Assembly: GCF_024448695.1 (NCBI RefSeq)
Contig: NZ_JAMOHY010000026.1
Span: forward strand, 1-43,698
Origin: Stutzerimonas stutzeri
Lineage (GTDB): Bacteria > Pseudomonadota > Gammaproteobacteria > Pseudomonadales > Pseudomonadaceae
DNA: 43,698 bases
Direction of reading: 5' to 3'
Of the stretch, positions 1 to 8,664 are shown in pieces; within the stretch, counting starts at the first letter, position 1, and each line of letters begins with the position of its first letter. The translations under genes were made by a program, and so were the position numbers. The notes beneath the pieces were generated by a model. It was not told the origin of the DNA, did not search any database, and worked only from the letters and a program-made list of their open reading frames with translations.

Positions 1-587
<587 letters not shown>

Positions 588-592
<5 letters not shown>

Positions 593-815
593 CCACGACA
601 ATTAACAGCATTACCCCTCCACCACCTAACACCCCAGTGGCCAGCCCTCTATCCGTATCCCCTCCCGCCTTCAGTGCCAGGTAGTGTTCGGTATATTCAT
701 CGGTAACGAACATCTCCCAAGGTTTTTCTCCAGTGGGCTGGTCGGCACGCAGCACCACGCTGGGCGCCTGCCCGAAACGGGCGCGGGCTTGCTGGATCAG
801 GTCGCTTACAGCCAT
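588..815 (-). pseudogene. truncated duplicate of DUF6708-like membrane protein
   Basis: The first roughly 65 residues nearly match the N-terminus of the downstream-facing full-length gene (847-1806): both begin MAVSDLIQQARARFGQAPSV and share PWEMFVTDE and HYLALKAGGDTDRG, with scattered substitutions. The frame then runs into the IS end and stops at 588. About 75 of an expected 320 residues remain, without the full two-TM segment, so it is presumably non-functional. The ATG context is the same as at 1806. The tandem arrangement points to a duplicated candidate immunity gene, later broken by the IS3-like element. Confidence 0.75.
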
Positions 816-846
816 GCGAGTTGCTTCCGTTCAGGCCGAGGCATAT

Positions 847-1806
847 TTATACGTCCAGCCCCCGCTCACGCTCCAGATCGATCAATCTTGTAGTTGGGCC
901 ATCGGGCTGCAGGCGCTCGCTGACGATCTGAGGCCAGCGGTTGCGCGAGCGGCGTTTGGCGATTCTATAGGTGTACTCGTGCAGCCAGTTCGTCGGGTAA
1001 GACAGCACTTCCCAAACCAGCATGAAAGCATCGGTCCACTCTAGATAGTTCTTGCCGCCGTTGGCTGCTTTCTTCTTGGCTATCTTGGCCAGCGTCAGTG
1101 AGTGCCAGTCAGTACCTTTGATATTGCTGGCCTTGAGCATTTCCTTGATATAGGCATCCGAATCGCTGCGTTGGCCGTTTTCATCGAACCAGGGACCGTT
1201 GTCCATATAGGCACGCAGCCATTCCCAGAAGCCTTTTTGCATTTGCAGTGTCTTGCCCATGGGCAGGCCGAGACTTACGAGCAGCGCCTTATCTGGCTCC
1301 CCCAAACGGCGCACCAGAACTTCCAACGAAGCGTTACGCATACCGCCGGTATGGGGGCCGACCATCACGTACTCACCGGCCAGCGATTGAATACCGTCCC
1401 ATGGGCTGTGGTAGAGCTCACCGTTGTGATCGAAATAGACCTCGCGGGTACGGCGGTTGAAGAGGATTGGCAGGGGGAGAGGGCGGCGGGTTTCCCAGAG
1501 AAAAGGGACGATGAAGAAAATGACAGCCAATGCCAGTCCCATCCAAACGCCATCTATTTTCCCAGTCAGGATCAGAATGGCACTCATGAGAACTGTGGCT
1601 AATCCTCCAACACCGCCCATTACTCCAGTAAGCATTCCCCTATCAGTATCGCCTCCTGCCTTTAAGGCCAGATAGTGTTCGGTATGTTCGTCGGTAACGA
1701 ACATCTCCCAAGGCTTTTCTCCCGTGGACTGGTCGGCGCGCAACAGCACACTGGGCGCTTGTCCGAAGCGGGCGCGGGCTTGCTGGATCAGGTCGCTTAC
1801 AGCCAT
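847..1806 (-). CDS. two-TM DUF6708-like membrane protein, candidate immunity to VasX-like effector
   Basis: This 319-residue protein has a soluble N-terminus (1-65), two adjacent hydrophobic segments (about 67-85 and 88-106), and a long C-terminal cytoplasmic-type domain with Trp-rich stretches such as FWEWLRAYM and LVWEVLSYPTNW. The overall form fits proteins annotated as DUF6708 beside T6SS effectors; that assignment is from memory. Its ATG overlaps the end of the VasX-like gene by 10 bp, so the two are translationally coupled. A membrane protein right after a membrane-active effector suggests immunity, but accessory function cannot be excluded. A truncated second copy lies directly downstream. 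Confidence 0.65.
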   Translation of the reverse strand: MAVSDLIQQARARFGQAPSVLLRADQSTGEKPWEMFVTDEHTEHYLALKAGGDTDRGMLTGVMGGVGGLATVLMSAILILTGKIDGVWMGLALAVIFFIVPFLWETRRPLPLPILFNRRTREVYFDHNGELYHSPWDGIQSLAGEYVMVGPHTGGMRNASLEVLVRRLGEPDKALLVSLGLPMGKTLQMQKGFWEWLRAYMDNGPWFDENGQRSDSDAYIKEMLKASNIKGTDWHSLTLAKIAKKKAANGGKNYLEWTDAFMLVWEVLSYPTNWLHEYTYRIAKRRSRNRWPQIVSERLQPDGPTTRLIDLERERGLDV

Positions 1807-4478
1807 GCGAGTTCCTTGATTTCAATAGGTGGCAGGGTCAGGCCCTCGATGGGCGAATAGCTTATTTCGCCATGAATGGCATCGAGTTCGTCGCCGTTTT
1901 TTTCATGGTAAACGCGGCGGTAGACAGCAACGCCAGGTTCGGTTCTGACTCGAGTGCCGCCGTGATGATCAAAATCTTTGCCCGTCCATTCAACGGCTTT
2001 TCGCGTGCCGCCGAAGCCCAGAAAGGTGCCCCAGGTTTCGTGCCCCTTGAAGTGGATCATCTCGTCGGTCAGGGTATCCCTGCCCGGTAGGCGCAGCAGT
2101 ACATAGGTGATTGTCTGCATGCCGCGATAGGGGTTCAGCTCGTTGAGACGATAAGCCTGGAAGCTGATGGGGAAGACGATTTTATAAAGCTCGGTCATCG
2201 ATTTCTCGTAACTATCGGCCCAGTCCGCAGGGCGGATGCCAAAGCGGGTGCGTTTGACCCAGGTTTCCAGAGGCGTGTCTTGCGTGTCTTGCCGGGCGAT
2301 GACCCCACCGACAATCAGCAGGGTCCAGCCCAGTGCACGGGTAGCCAGGTGCGGGACTACGCTAATCCCTCGTCCTATGGCCGCCGCCTCGCCAGCGATC
2401 ACCGCCGCTCGGGCGGCGCGTATCGCGCGAAAACTCTGCACGTACAACCGCAGGTTGGCGGCGGAGGCCAGGGTAAGTCCGGCATTGATACTCGCGGTAT
2501 CGATATCGCCAGCTTGGTAGGACTCCAATGCCTCAATACTGAAGACCATTACATCAAAGCCTGAAGTAACCGATTGCAATAAAGCGGTGCTTGCGCCAAT
2601 GCCCAAGGCTTTGGTCAGAGCGGCTTGTGACGAAAGAGAACGGGAACCTGCAACCTTGGTGGTTGCTTCCCAGTCTACTTCGGCAACTTTTTGTGCTATT
2701 GCGGATGTAGCAGAGGCAACACCAAAAGCTCCTCCTGTAAAACTCAGCCAGCTTTTACCTGACTGCTTTTCAGTCAGCTGTGCCCCACCCCAAACAAAAT
2801 TCATTCCTGCGACTAGAGCCACCAAACACTTGACCGGAGCCTTTTCCATCGCCCCTTTACTAAGGTCGAGCATTCCCCTGAGATTGACGTCGGCTGCCAA
2901 GTGCCCGGTCAACGCGGGTAGGTCTTTGGCCGGTAGCAGTCGGAAGAACGGCAAGGCATCACTGACCGCAACGCTCAGTTGTGTGGGTCTGAGTTTGGCG
3001 GGCAGTTGGGGGCGTGTGCCCATCAGGTCGCTCATCCACTCCCCGACTTGGCGCTGACTGACGGCCTCGATAGCCAGACGCTGCTGGCTGCGTGCCAGCG
3101 CGGCAGCCAGGTAGAGGCGTCCGGCAGCCTTGGTGCCATCATTGGCTTGTTGCAGGCCCACCCCAGCAATTGGGGCTAGGGCGGTGAACAGCCCTTCCAG
3201 TGCTGATCCCTGAATATGGCGGGCCAGTTTTTCGGCTGCTTGGTTAAGCAGTTCCGCCACCTTGCGTGCTTCGGACAGGGCACTGGCACCATTATCTCTG
3301 GCGCCATCGGCCAGCCCGACAATGGTGTTGATCTCGCCAATACCCAGGCGTTTACCCAGCCCCAATAGTGACCAGACCAACCAGGGTTTACCTGCTTGTT
3401 GCTGAAGCATTAAGGCGTTGGCGATGGCCTGCGCGCCAGGGCCTGTTGTCGCTGGGCCAAGGCAGGCCGCGGCGAAGTGCAGCTCCAGTTCTGCTCGTGG
3501 GTCCGGTTGGGTAATGTCGAAGTGACCGCAGGCAGTGTCAAGGCTGGCGGGGCCACGTTGTGCCAGGGTGTTGAACCAGGCCGACCAGAGTTCACTGAGA
3601 CGACGCACATCTGCACTGTATGTATCTTCTTCCTGAGTTTGCTCCTGCCAAGCGGTTTGCAATTTGCGGTAATTGGTCATGCTGCGTAGCTGCCCGCCAA
3701 TTTGCGAATCGCTTTCGGCCAGAGACCTGAGCACACCGGCCATGGCCCAATCTTCGCCACGGACTTCCCGGGTGACGTTGAACGCTTGTTGGCGCGCGCG
3801 GAGCAATTCAGCCAGATCCAGTAGTACGCCCCAGGGATCGTCGATCAAGATATAGGACTGTTGTTCGCAGCGTTGCATATCTTCCAGCAGTTGTGGCCAG
3901 GCTGGGCGTTGGGATGTTGATGGCTCGCAGCTCCAGCCATACCAGTTGGCGTCCATGTAGTCGCCGATACGCTCATGGACGGTGCGAGCCTGGCCGCTGA
4001 AGGGTGCGGCGCCAGGAGTGATGGTACGCATCACGCGCTGGCGCACCTCTGCTTTGTTTTTGGCTGCCGCGAATGACGCATCGGCCCATTGCTGCGGCGA
4101 CCAGACCAACATCGCGGGTGTCCCGGCAGGGAGAAGCAGGTAGGGCAAGCTACGTCCGTCAATGACCTTCCCGCCACGGGCTGTCTGGGAGAAGGTTGCC
4201 TGGCTGACGCGGTACTCGACTAATTGCTGCAGGGTGCTCTGCCAAACGTATAACCAGCCATCACGCAAAAGGCGAGCAGTGTAGTTAAGCGGACGGCCTT
4301 GCAGGGGCTCGAAGTAATCACCGATGGCGGGGAAGTTGCCCCGCAGTGCGGGCAAATCATAGGCGGCGGTATCCACCGCCAGTGTTGGTCCGAGCGCATA
4401 GCGCAACGGCAGGACGGCGCTAAGCAGTGGGCAGGCGGCTACCGTCAAGCTGGCTGGTGCGGTGATTTGAGCGGTCAT
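1797..4478 (-). CDS. VasX-like T6SS effector (BTH_I2691-type, membrane-targeting)
   Basis: The N-terminus of this 893-residue protein has the features of the VasX N-terminal family: CPLL near residues 16-19, LPLRYALGP, and the Tyr-rich phrase YTARLLRDGWLYVW near 66-79. A long helical, Ala/Gln-rich middle follows. Hydrophobic helices appear near 545-565, 620-650 and 710-725, suggesting membrane insertion. VasX of Vibrio cholerae is a colicin-like pore-forming effector; a similar action is inferred here. The start ATG overlaps the stop of the DUF4123 adaptor gene (ATGA), and the end overlaps the candidate immunity gene. The order vgrG-DUF4123-effector-immunity is a standard loading module. There is no signal peptide, as expected for T6SS cargo. 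Confidence 0.75.
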   Translation of the reverse strand: MTAQITAPASLTVAACPLLSAVLPLRYALGPTLAVDTAAYDLPALRGNFPAIGDYFEPLQGRPLNYTARLLRDGWLYVWQSTLQQLVEYRVSQATFSQTARGGKVIDGRSLPYLLLPAGTPAMLVWSPQQWADASFAAAKNKAEVRQRVMRTITPGAAPFSGQARTVHERIGDYMDANWYGWSCEPSTSQRPAWPQLLEDMQRCEQQSYILIDDPWGVLLDLAELLRARQQAFNVTREVRGEDWAMAGVLRSLAESDSQIGGQLRSMTNYRKLQTAWQEQTQEEDTYSADVRRLSELWSAWFNTLAQRGPASLDTACGHFDITQPDPRAELELHFAAACLGPATTGPGAQAIANALMLQQQAGKPWLVWSLLGLGKRLGIGEINTIVGLADGARDNGASALSEARKVAELLNQAAEKLARHIQGSALEGLFTALAPIAGVGLQQANDGTKAAGRLYLAAALARSQQRLAIEAVSQRQVGEWMSDLMGTRPQLPAKLRPTQLSVAVSDALPFFRLLPAKDLPALTGHLAADVNLRGMLDLSKGAMEKAPVKCLVALVAGMNFVWGGAQLTEKQSGKSWLSFTGGAFGVASATSAIAQKVAEVDWEATTKVAGSRSLSSQAALTKALGIGASTALLQSVTSGFDVMVFSIEALESYQAGDIDTASINAGLTLASAANLRLYVQSFRAIRAARAAVIAGEAAAIGRGISVVPHLATRALGWTLLIVGGVIARQDTQDTPLETWVKRTRFGIRPADWADSYEKSMTELYKIVFPISFQAYRLNELNPYRGMQTITYVLLRLPGRDTLTDEMIHFKGHETWGTFLGFGGTRKAVEWTGKDFDHHGGTRVRTEPGVAVYRRVYHEKNGDELDAIHGEISYSPIEGLTLPPIEIKELAWL

Positions 4479-5050
4479 AGAGCAGCCTCCTGTGCCGTGT
4501 CGTCCTGTTTGGCAAGTGCTTCCAGCAGCGACCAGTCAAGTGTCACTTGGGCCTCGATACCCTGACTGGTCGGGGCGCCGTCTTTTTCTGGGTATTCATT
4601 GTTCCAGGCACAGAAAGTTGTGCCCTCGTAATGGAGCCAGATACGTGCGATGCGATGCCAGAAACCCTCTGGCCATTGCGCCTTGCTTTGCCACGCTTGG
4701 TACAAAGGGCGGGCGTCAGCAAAACGCAACCAGAGCTCGCGGTGTTCTGGGGTAAAGATGCGCAGACGGCGCTGCAGAATGCGGTGTAGTTCTTCCACTG
4801 AGGCATCGCTTTCCAGCCAAACGCTGTCCTTAATTCCACTGCCGTGCTTCCAGGCTTCATAGGCTGGGCTACCCATGGGGGCATCCAGCAGGATAGGCCC
4901 TGCTTCAGCGATTGCCTCATAGGGAGTGTTGAGCAGTAAAGGCCAGGGCTGATGGCTGGGAAAGTTCTGATAGAGCCAGGCCGTTGCGTTTTCATACCGC
5001 GCACCGTCTAGCAGAATGGCGCCATTGCCTGTGATCGTGGGTGCGCTCAT
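4475..5050 (-). CDS. tap: DUF4123 effector adaptor/chaperone (Tap/TEC type)
   Basis: This 191-residue protein has the DUF4123 pattern: an opening strand with AILLDGARY, a PLLLNTPYEAI region, LESDASVEELHRILQRRL, and a LRFADARPLYQAW segment. Members bind a specific effector and place it on the VgrG tip. The start at 5050 (MSAPTITG) is chosen because its ATG overlaps the vgrG stop in an ATGA arrangement; a further in-frame ATG at 5095 lies inside vgrG and is less likely. The stop in turn overlaps the ATG of the VasX-like effector by 4 bp, so that effector is the presumed client. Confidence 0.88.
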   Translation of the reverse strand: MSAPTITGNGAILLDGARYENATAWLYQNFPSHQPWPLLLNTPYEAIAEAGPILLDAPMGSPAYEAWKHGSGIKDSVWLESDASVEELHRILQRRLRIFTPEHRELWLRFADARPLYQAWQSKAQWPEGFWHRIARIWLHYEGTTFCAWNNEYPEKDGAPTSQGIEAQVTLDWSLLEALAKQDDTAQEAAL

Positions 5051-7098
5051 ACCTTGGTCTCCTGCTGTGCTTTGGCCGCCTCGCATAGTTCGCATACGCC
5101 CGCTCGAGTACTGCGAAATAGCAGGTTTTGCTTAAGCAAGGCTTCCAGCGGTACACCCGCCTTATCCGCATCCGCCTGCTTGACCTTGCCCGGCAACACC
5201 GGCGCTGCCCCCGAGCCTTTACCCGGCGCGCCACCGGAGTTGAACTTGATCACCGGACCTACCATCGTGATGCCGCCGGCGTCGAGTTTGATAAAGCTGC
5301 CGGCGGCTTGGAGGGTCAGTTCGCTGCCGGCGTCGAGGACGACTTTGAGGCCGCTGGAGAGGTGGATTTCCTGGCCGGCGTGGATGTATTGGCCGGTGCC
5401 GATTTTGATGTGCTGGTTGTTGCCGACGGTGAGGTGGTCGTTGGCTTTGACTTCGCTCTTGCGGTCGGCGTGGGTGGTGCGGTGTTCTTCGGCTTTGAAT
5501 TCGCTGTAGCTGTTGGCCTCGACGGTGTCGTGGCGCTCGTTGCCGACGCGGATCTTCTGGTCGTGCTCGATGTTTTCGTCCCAGTCGCGCTGGGCATGGA
5601 TGTAGATCTGCTCGTCGCCCTTTTTGTCTTCGATGCGCAGCTCGTTGTAGCCGCCACCGCCGGGGCTGCTGAGGGTTTTGAAGACGCTGCGGGTCTTGTT
5701 CGCTGGCAGGTCGTAGGGCACGACGTGGGCGGCGTGGTACAGGCAGCCGGTGACCAGGGGTTGGTCGGGGTCGCCTTCCAGAAAGGTCACCAGCACTTCC
5801 ATGCCGACCCGCGGGATGGCGATGCCGCCGTAGCGGTCGCCGGCCCAGCTGGAGCTGACGCGCAGCCAGCAGCTGCTGGTGTCGTTGCCCTGGGCTTCGC
5901 GGTCCCAGTGGAACTGCACTTTGACTCGGCCGTATTGATCGCAGTGGATTTCTTCACCCTCAGGCCCGGTGACCACGGCGCTCTGGCTGCCGCGGATGCG
6001 CGGCTTGGGGTGCTTGAGCTGGGGGCGGTAGGGCACGGTCCAGGGCGTGGCGCTGAAGGTATTGCGATAGCCCTGGGTAAAGCCGTCGCTGGCCTGGGTG
6101 TCGCTGGTCACCGACTCTTCCAGCACTTGCGGCTGTTTGCCCTCGTGGCTGAGTTCGGTGAGCAGCCAGAGGTCGTTCCAGGCGGCACCCGGGTGCTCGG
6201 TCAGGGCGAGGAAGTGGCCGCTGAGCAGCAGCGGCTGGTCGCTGTCGCCCTGGGCCAGCTCGAAGTCGTGGCGGTGACGTTCCAGGGCGCGCTGGCTGAG
6301 GTGCTTGCCGCGCTCACGATCGACGAAGCGGCCGGGGTAGTCGTAATTCTCAAGGTCCGGGGTGAAGGCACTCTTGGCGTCGGCCTCGAGCAGCAGCTTG
6401 GGCTTTTCAAAGTCATAGTCGCGCCGAGTCACCCGGCTGGTGCGGGTTTCCACGCGCACGCCGAAGTGTTTGATCACCGGGTCGTCGGCGACCAGGCCAC
6501 TGTCTTGCTGGTAGGCGCTGGGGGCCAGTTTGGGGAACGGCGTCTGGTCATCGCCAAACACCAGCACATGGCCCTGCTCGCTGTGCTGGAAGTGGTAGTG
6601 AATGCCTTCTTCCTCGCACAAACGCTGGACGAAGTGCAGGTCAGATTCGTCGTACTGCACACAGTACTCGCGCTCGGGGTAGATCGAGCCGAGTTGGAAT
6701 TGGTAGGCGTTGCCTTGGATGCCGTGTTCTTCGAGCACCTGGCTGATGATTTTTGCAACCGAAAGGTGCTGAAAGATCCGCTGGTTAGTGCGGTGCGCCA
6801 GGTACGCCAACTGTGGGCGCAAGGTGACGTGGTAGCGGGTCAGGCGCTTGCCCGATTCGCTCTGGGCGATGCGGTAGATCTGCCCATGAATGCCATTGCC
6901 GGCCGGGTTGAACGTCAGAAAGGCCGCTTGATGCAGCAGGCTTTCCAGGTCGAGGTCGGGACGCTCGCTGACCAGCTCCAGATCAAACTCGAAGGGCTGA
7001 CTGATCGCCTCACGGCCGCTGAATTCGAGTACCTGCAAGTCGTGGCTGACGCCTTCGATGGTCAGGCTGAAATGGGTCTGGTTGGCCTTGGCGAACAT
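5047..7098 (-). CDS. vgrG: VgrG spike protein (tip for the VasX-like module)
   Basis: This is a 683-residue VgrG with the gp27-like base (THFSLTIEG, LLHQAAFL, YCVQYDESDLHFVQRL), the OB-fold region (EEIHCDQYGRVKVQFHWDR, WLRVSSSWAG, GMEVLVTFLEGDPDQPLVTG) and a repetitive beta-helix needle (DUF2345-type). The start at 7098 (MFAKANQ) is preferred over an ATG at 7119, because the other two VgrGs in the window start MFN(A/P)AN and a GAGGAA ribosome-binding site fits. The last residues carry a Cys-x-x-Cys pair (C669, C672). The gene heads an effector module with DUF4123 and the VasX-like protein, and lies downstream of hcp. Confidence 0.95.
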   Translation of the reverse strand: MFAKANQTHFSLTIEGVSHDLQVLEFSGREAISQPFEFDLELVSERPDLDLESLLHQAAFLTFNPAGNGIHGQIYRIAQSESGKRLTRYHVTLRPQLAYLAHRTNQRIFQHLSVAKIISQVLEEHGIQGNAYQFQLGSIYPEREYCVQYDESDLHFVQRLCEEEGIHYHFQHSEQGHVLVFGDDQTPFPKLAPSAYQQDSGLVADDPVIKHFGVRVETRTSRVTRRDYDFEKPKLLLEADAKSAFTPDLENYDYPGRFVDRERGKHLSQRALERHRHDFELAQGDSDQPLLLSGHFLALTEHPGAAWNDLWLLTELSHEGKQPQVLEESVTSDTQASDGFTQGYRNTFSATPWTVPYRPQLKHPKPRIRGSQSAVVTGPEGEEIHCDQYGRVKVQFHWDREAQGNDTSSCWLRVSSSWAGDRYGGIAIPRVGMEVLVTFLEGDPDQPLVTGCLYHAAHVVPYDLPANKTRSVFKTLSSPGGGGYNELRIEDKKGDEQIYIHAQRDWDENIEHDQKIRVGNERHDTVEANSYSEFKAEEHRTTHADRKSEVKANDHLTVGNNQHIKIGTGQYIHAGQEIHLSSGLKVVLDAGSELTLQAAGSFIKLDAGGITMVGPVIKFNSGGAPGKGSGAAPVLPGKVKQADADKAGVPLEALLKQNLLFRSTRAGVCELCEAAKAQQETKV

Positions 7099-7289
7099 TC
7101 GTTGTTCCTCTTGTTTCATTCCATGAACAGGCCCGCCATTTTACGAATACGCTGCCCGGTTGGCTGGATGCACTCGAGTTTTTATGGCGTGACGCGTAGA
7201 AAATCAGACGCCGAAGGCATGCACGTCAGGGCGTGGATAAGACTTGGCCCGCACCCTACATATTTATCTTTTGTCCCTTGTCGTTGAAA

Positions 7290-7322
7290 CACCTCGGCCA
7301 GGACGATGCCTGGCGCGAGGTG
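7290..7322 (-). terminator. hairpin between hcp and vgrG
   Basis: The sequence CACCTCGGCCAGG and its near-complement CCTGGCGCGAGGTG can pair into a 12-13 bp stem with a short loop and one small asymmetry. It starts 22 bp after the hcp stop. On the minus strand only a weak T-rich tract (TGTTTCAA) follows, so it is more likely a leaky terminator or an mRNA-stabilising hairpin, letting hcp be expressed above vgrG. Confidence 0.5.
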
Positions 7323-7344
7323 CGCATTACCGATAAATCACCGC

Positions 7345-7863
7345 TTAGCTGGCGATCGGTGTACGCCAGTCGTCGGAGCCGGAAGTCCCGGAGACTTCGT
7401 GGGTCCAGACGATTTTGCGGTAGGTGAAGTACACGTCTTCCAGGTGGGTGAAGTGCGACATGTTCGGGTCCTGGCAGTTAGGCATGCGCGACTGCACGTC
7501 GACGATCACGGCATCTTCCAGTTCGATGGTGAAGTAGTGCTCCTGGGTACCGGTGGAGGAAGTGCGGTACCACTCCAGGCGGCACTTGTTCAGACGCTCA
7601 CCGGAGGTCAGGGAGTTGAAGATCAGCGGCGAGGACTTGTCGAAGACCTTGGTGATCATCAGCGGCTTGTGCACACGCTGGCCAGTCGGCTGACCGGACT
7701 GCGGGTCACGCGGGATGATCACTTGGTGGTTGAATGCCTGGACCAGAATCTGGTCTTCATGACCTTCCTGGAAGATGTTGCCGACCGAGTCCTCGGTGAA
7801 GGTGCCAGCGGTGATCAGACCTTGTTTGGTGCCTTCGAGGGATAGATATGCGGGTGTTGGCAT
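7345..7863 (-). CDS. hcp: Hcp tube protein
   Basis: This 172-residue protein begins MPTPAYLSLEG and contains the family phrases GHEDQILVQAFNH, QSGQPTGQRVHKPL and MPNCQDPN, and ends with VSGTSGSDDWRTPIAS. These are characteristic of the Hcp type used by Pseudomonas H2-like systems. Hcp hexamers stack to form the expelled inner tube and can chaperone small effectors. The gene is the first on the minus-strand transcript, divergent from the tssA operon, and has a good sigma54 promoter 58 bp upstream. Its position as first gene followed by a hairpin fits the high Hcp levels that a T6SS needs. Confidence 0.97.
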   Translation of the reverse strand: MPTPAYLSLEGTKQGLITAGTFTEDSVGNIFQEGHEDQILVQAFNHQVIIPRDPQSGQPTGQRVHKPLMITKVFDKSSPLIFNSLTSGERLNKCRLEWYRTSSTGTQEHYFTIELEDAVIVDVQSRMPNCQDPNMSHFTHLEDVYFTYRKIVWTHEVSGTSGSDDWRTPIAS

Positions 7864-7920
7864 GAGTGCTCTCCTTGCCTTGAGTCATGGATCAAGAATG
7901 ATCCGGGAACCACACTTAGA

Positions 7921-7935
7921 GCGAGAAGCGTGCCA
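7921..7935 (-). promoter_or_regulatory. sigma54 (-24/-12) promoter for hcp
   Basis: On the minus strand the site reads TGGCACGCTTCTCGC, against the consensus TGGCACG-N4-TTGC. GG and GC are exactly 10 bp apart and only one conserved position differs. Transcription would start near 7910, giving a leader of about 45 nt before the hcp ATG. A sigma54 activator (Sfa) is encoded in the same cluster. Confidence 0.75.
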
Positions 7936-8018
7936 GTTTCATAAACGTCACTTAAATCATATAGATAGCGTGACCAGAAATAGTAATAAAGCCATAAAGC
8001 GAAGTATGTCTCAGAAAA

Positions 8019-8036
8019 GTGCGCAACTTGTTGCAC
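8019..8036. promoter_or_regulatory. palindromic operator-like site 1 (candidate Sfa UAS)
   Basis: GTGCGCAACTTGTTGCAC is an imperfect dyad. Its reverse complement differs by one base from site 3 at 8125-8142. It lies about 84 bp upstream of the hcp sigma54 promoter, a typical distance for an enhancer-type activator site. Binding by Sfa is inferred. Confidence 0.5.
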
Positions 8037-8040
8037 GGCA

Positions 8041-8060
8041 CTGCGCAAGAAATTGCGCAG
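8041..8060. promoter_or_regulatory. palindromic operator-like site 2 (candidate Sfa UAS)
   Basis: CTGCGCAAGAAATTGCGCAG has 8-bp perfect arms around a 4-bp centre. Its centre is 23 bp from that of site 1, about two helical turns, so both would face the same side of the DNA. It is the most symmetric of the three sites. Confidence 0.5.
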
Positions 8061-8124
8061 CGGACTCCAGCCCAATGAGCATCGCGCTCAGGAGAAGGTA
8101 TCCACAGGGTTATCCAGATTGACT

Positions 8125-8142
8125 GTGCAAGAAGTTGCGCAC
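8125..8142. promoter_or_regulatory. palindromic operator-like site 3 (candidate Sfa UAS)
   Basis: GTGCAAGAAGTTGCGCAC repeats the same core (GCAAGAA-TTGCGCA) as site 2 and is almost identical to site 1 in reverse. Its centre is 83 bp from that of site 2, about eight helical turns. It could serve hcp, tssA, or both. Confidence 0.5.
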
Positions 8143-8664
8143 TCTTTTTAAGTGCACGGCTTACAAACAATCTCTCTGTATTCACCTGTTCTGATCGAGC
8201 ACGAGCCAGTTTGGTTATGTGAAGGCATACATCGCTATTTCTGGTCATTCCTAGCCTCTCCAGAAACCCAAGGCCCACCGCCCTGAACACACACATTCAC
8301 GGCAGTTAAACCCGGATGCGGATCACATTATCCTGCCAGCAGATAGCGATTTTCTTGACGCGCTACGGTTGCTAATAATTATTTCTTTGTATGTAAGAAT
8401 TACTTTCAGCGCCGCAAGCCTTATTTAACTCCGCGCCAGCACTCCGCAACAATCAGTCATAGCAAAAGGATTAATCATCAATTATTTGTTGATGCTACAT
8501 GCTTCACACTTGCGCGCTTGCCCGATATTCGGCCCAAGGCTAGGATGCCCGCCGCACCAGAGCTGAACGCAACCTATTCGCGTAATCAGTTGTAGCTTTT
8601 TCTATCAAACCTACCTCTACGAGCTCACGCACTAAAACTTTCAAACACTAGAAAGAGTCATGGA

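Larger units (their letters stand above)
7864..8664. promoter_or_regulatory. divergent control region between hcp and tssA
   Basis: This 801-bp stretch separates the two divergent T6SS transcripts and holds no credible gene. From left to right it holds a sigma54-type promoter pointing at hcp, an AT-rich spacer, three similar palindromes (8019-8142), and a more AT-rich part (about 8320-8500) before tssA. I could not find an equally good sigma54 site for tssA. A GG-N10-GC match at 8211-8228 departs from consensus at most other positions. Confidence 0.6.

Noticed and set aside
5128..7287. Long + strand open frame opposite vgrG
   Set aside because: It mirrors the vgrG coding strand; the translation is Val/Ala/Gly/Asp repeat-like with no domain, as antisense frames of GC-rich genes are. 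vgrG is unmistakable on the other strand.
8097..8120. DnaA-box-like sequences (TATCCACAG, TTATCCAGA)
   Set aside because: Two imperfect boxes without an AT-rich unwinding region, iterons or a replication gene; an origin is not supported.
8211..8228. GG-N10-GC match as a sigma54 promoter for tssA
   Set aside because: TTGGTTATGTGAAGGCAT has the GG and GC spacing but few other consensus bases and lies about 440 bp from tssA; not strong enough to annotate.
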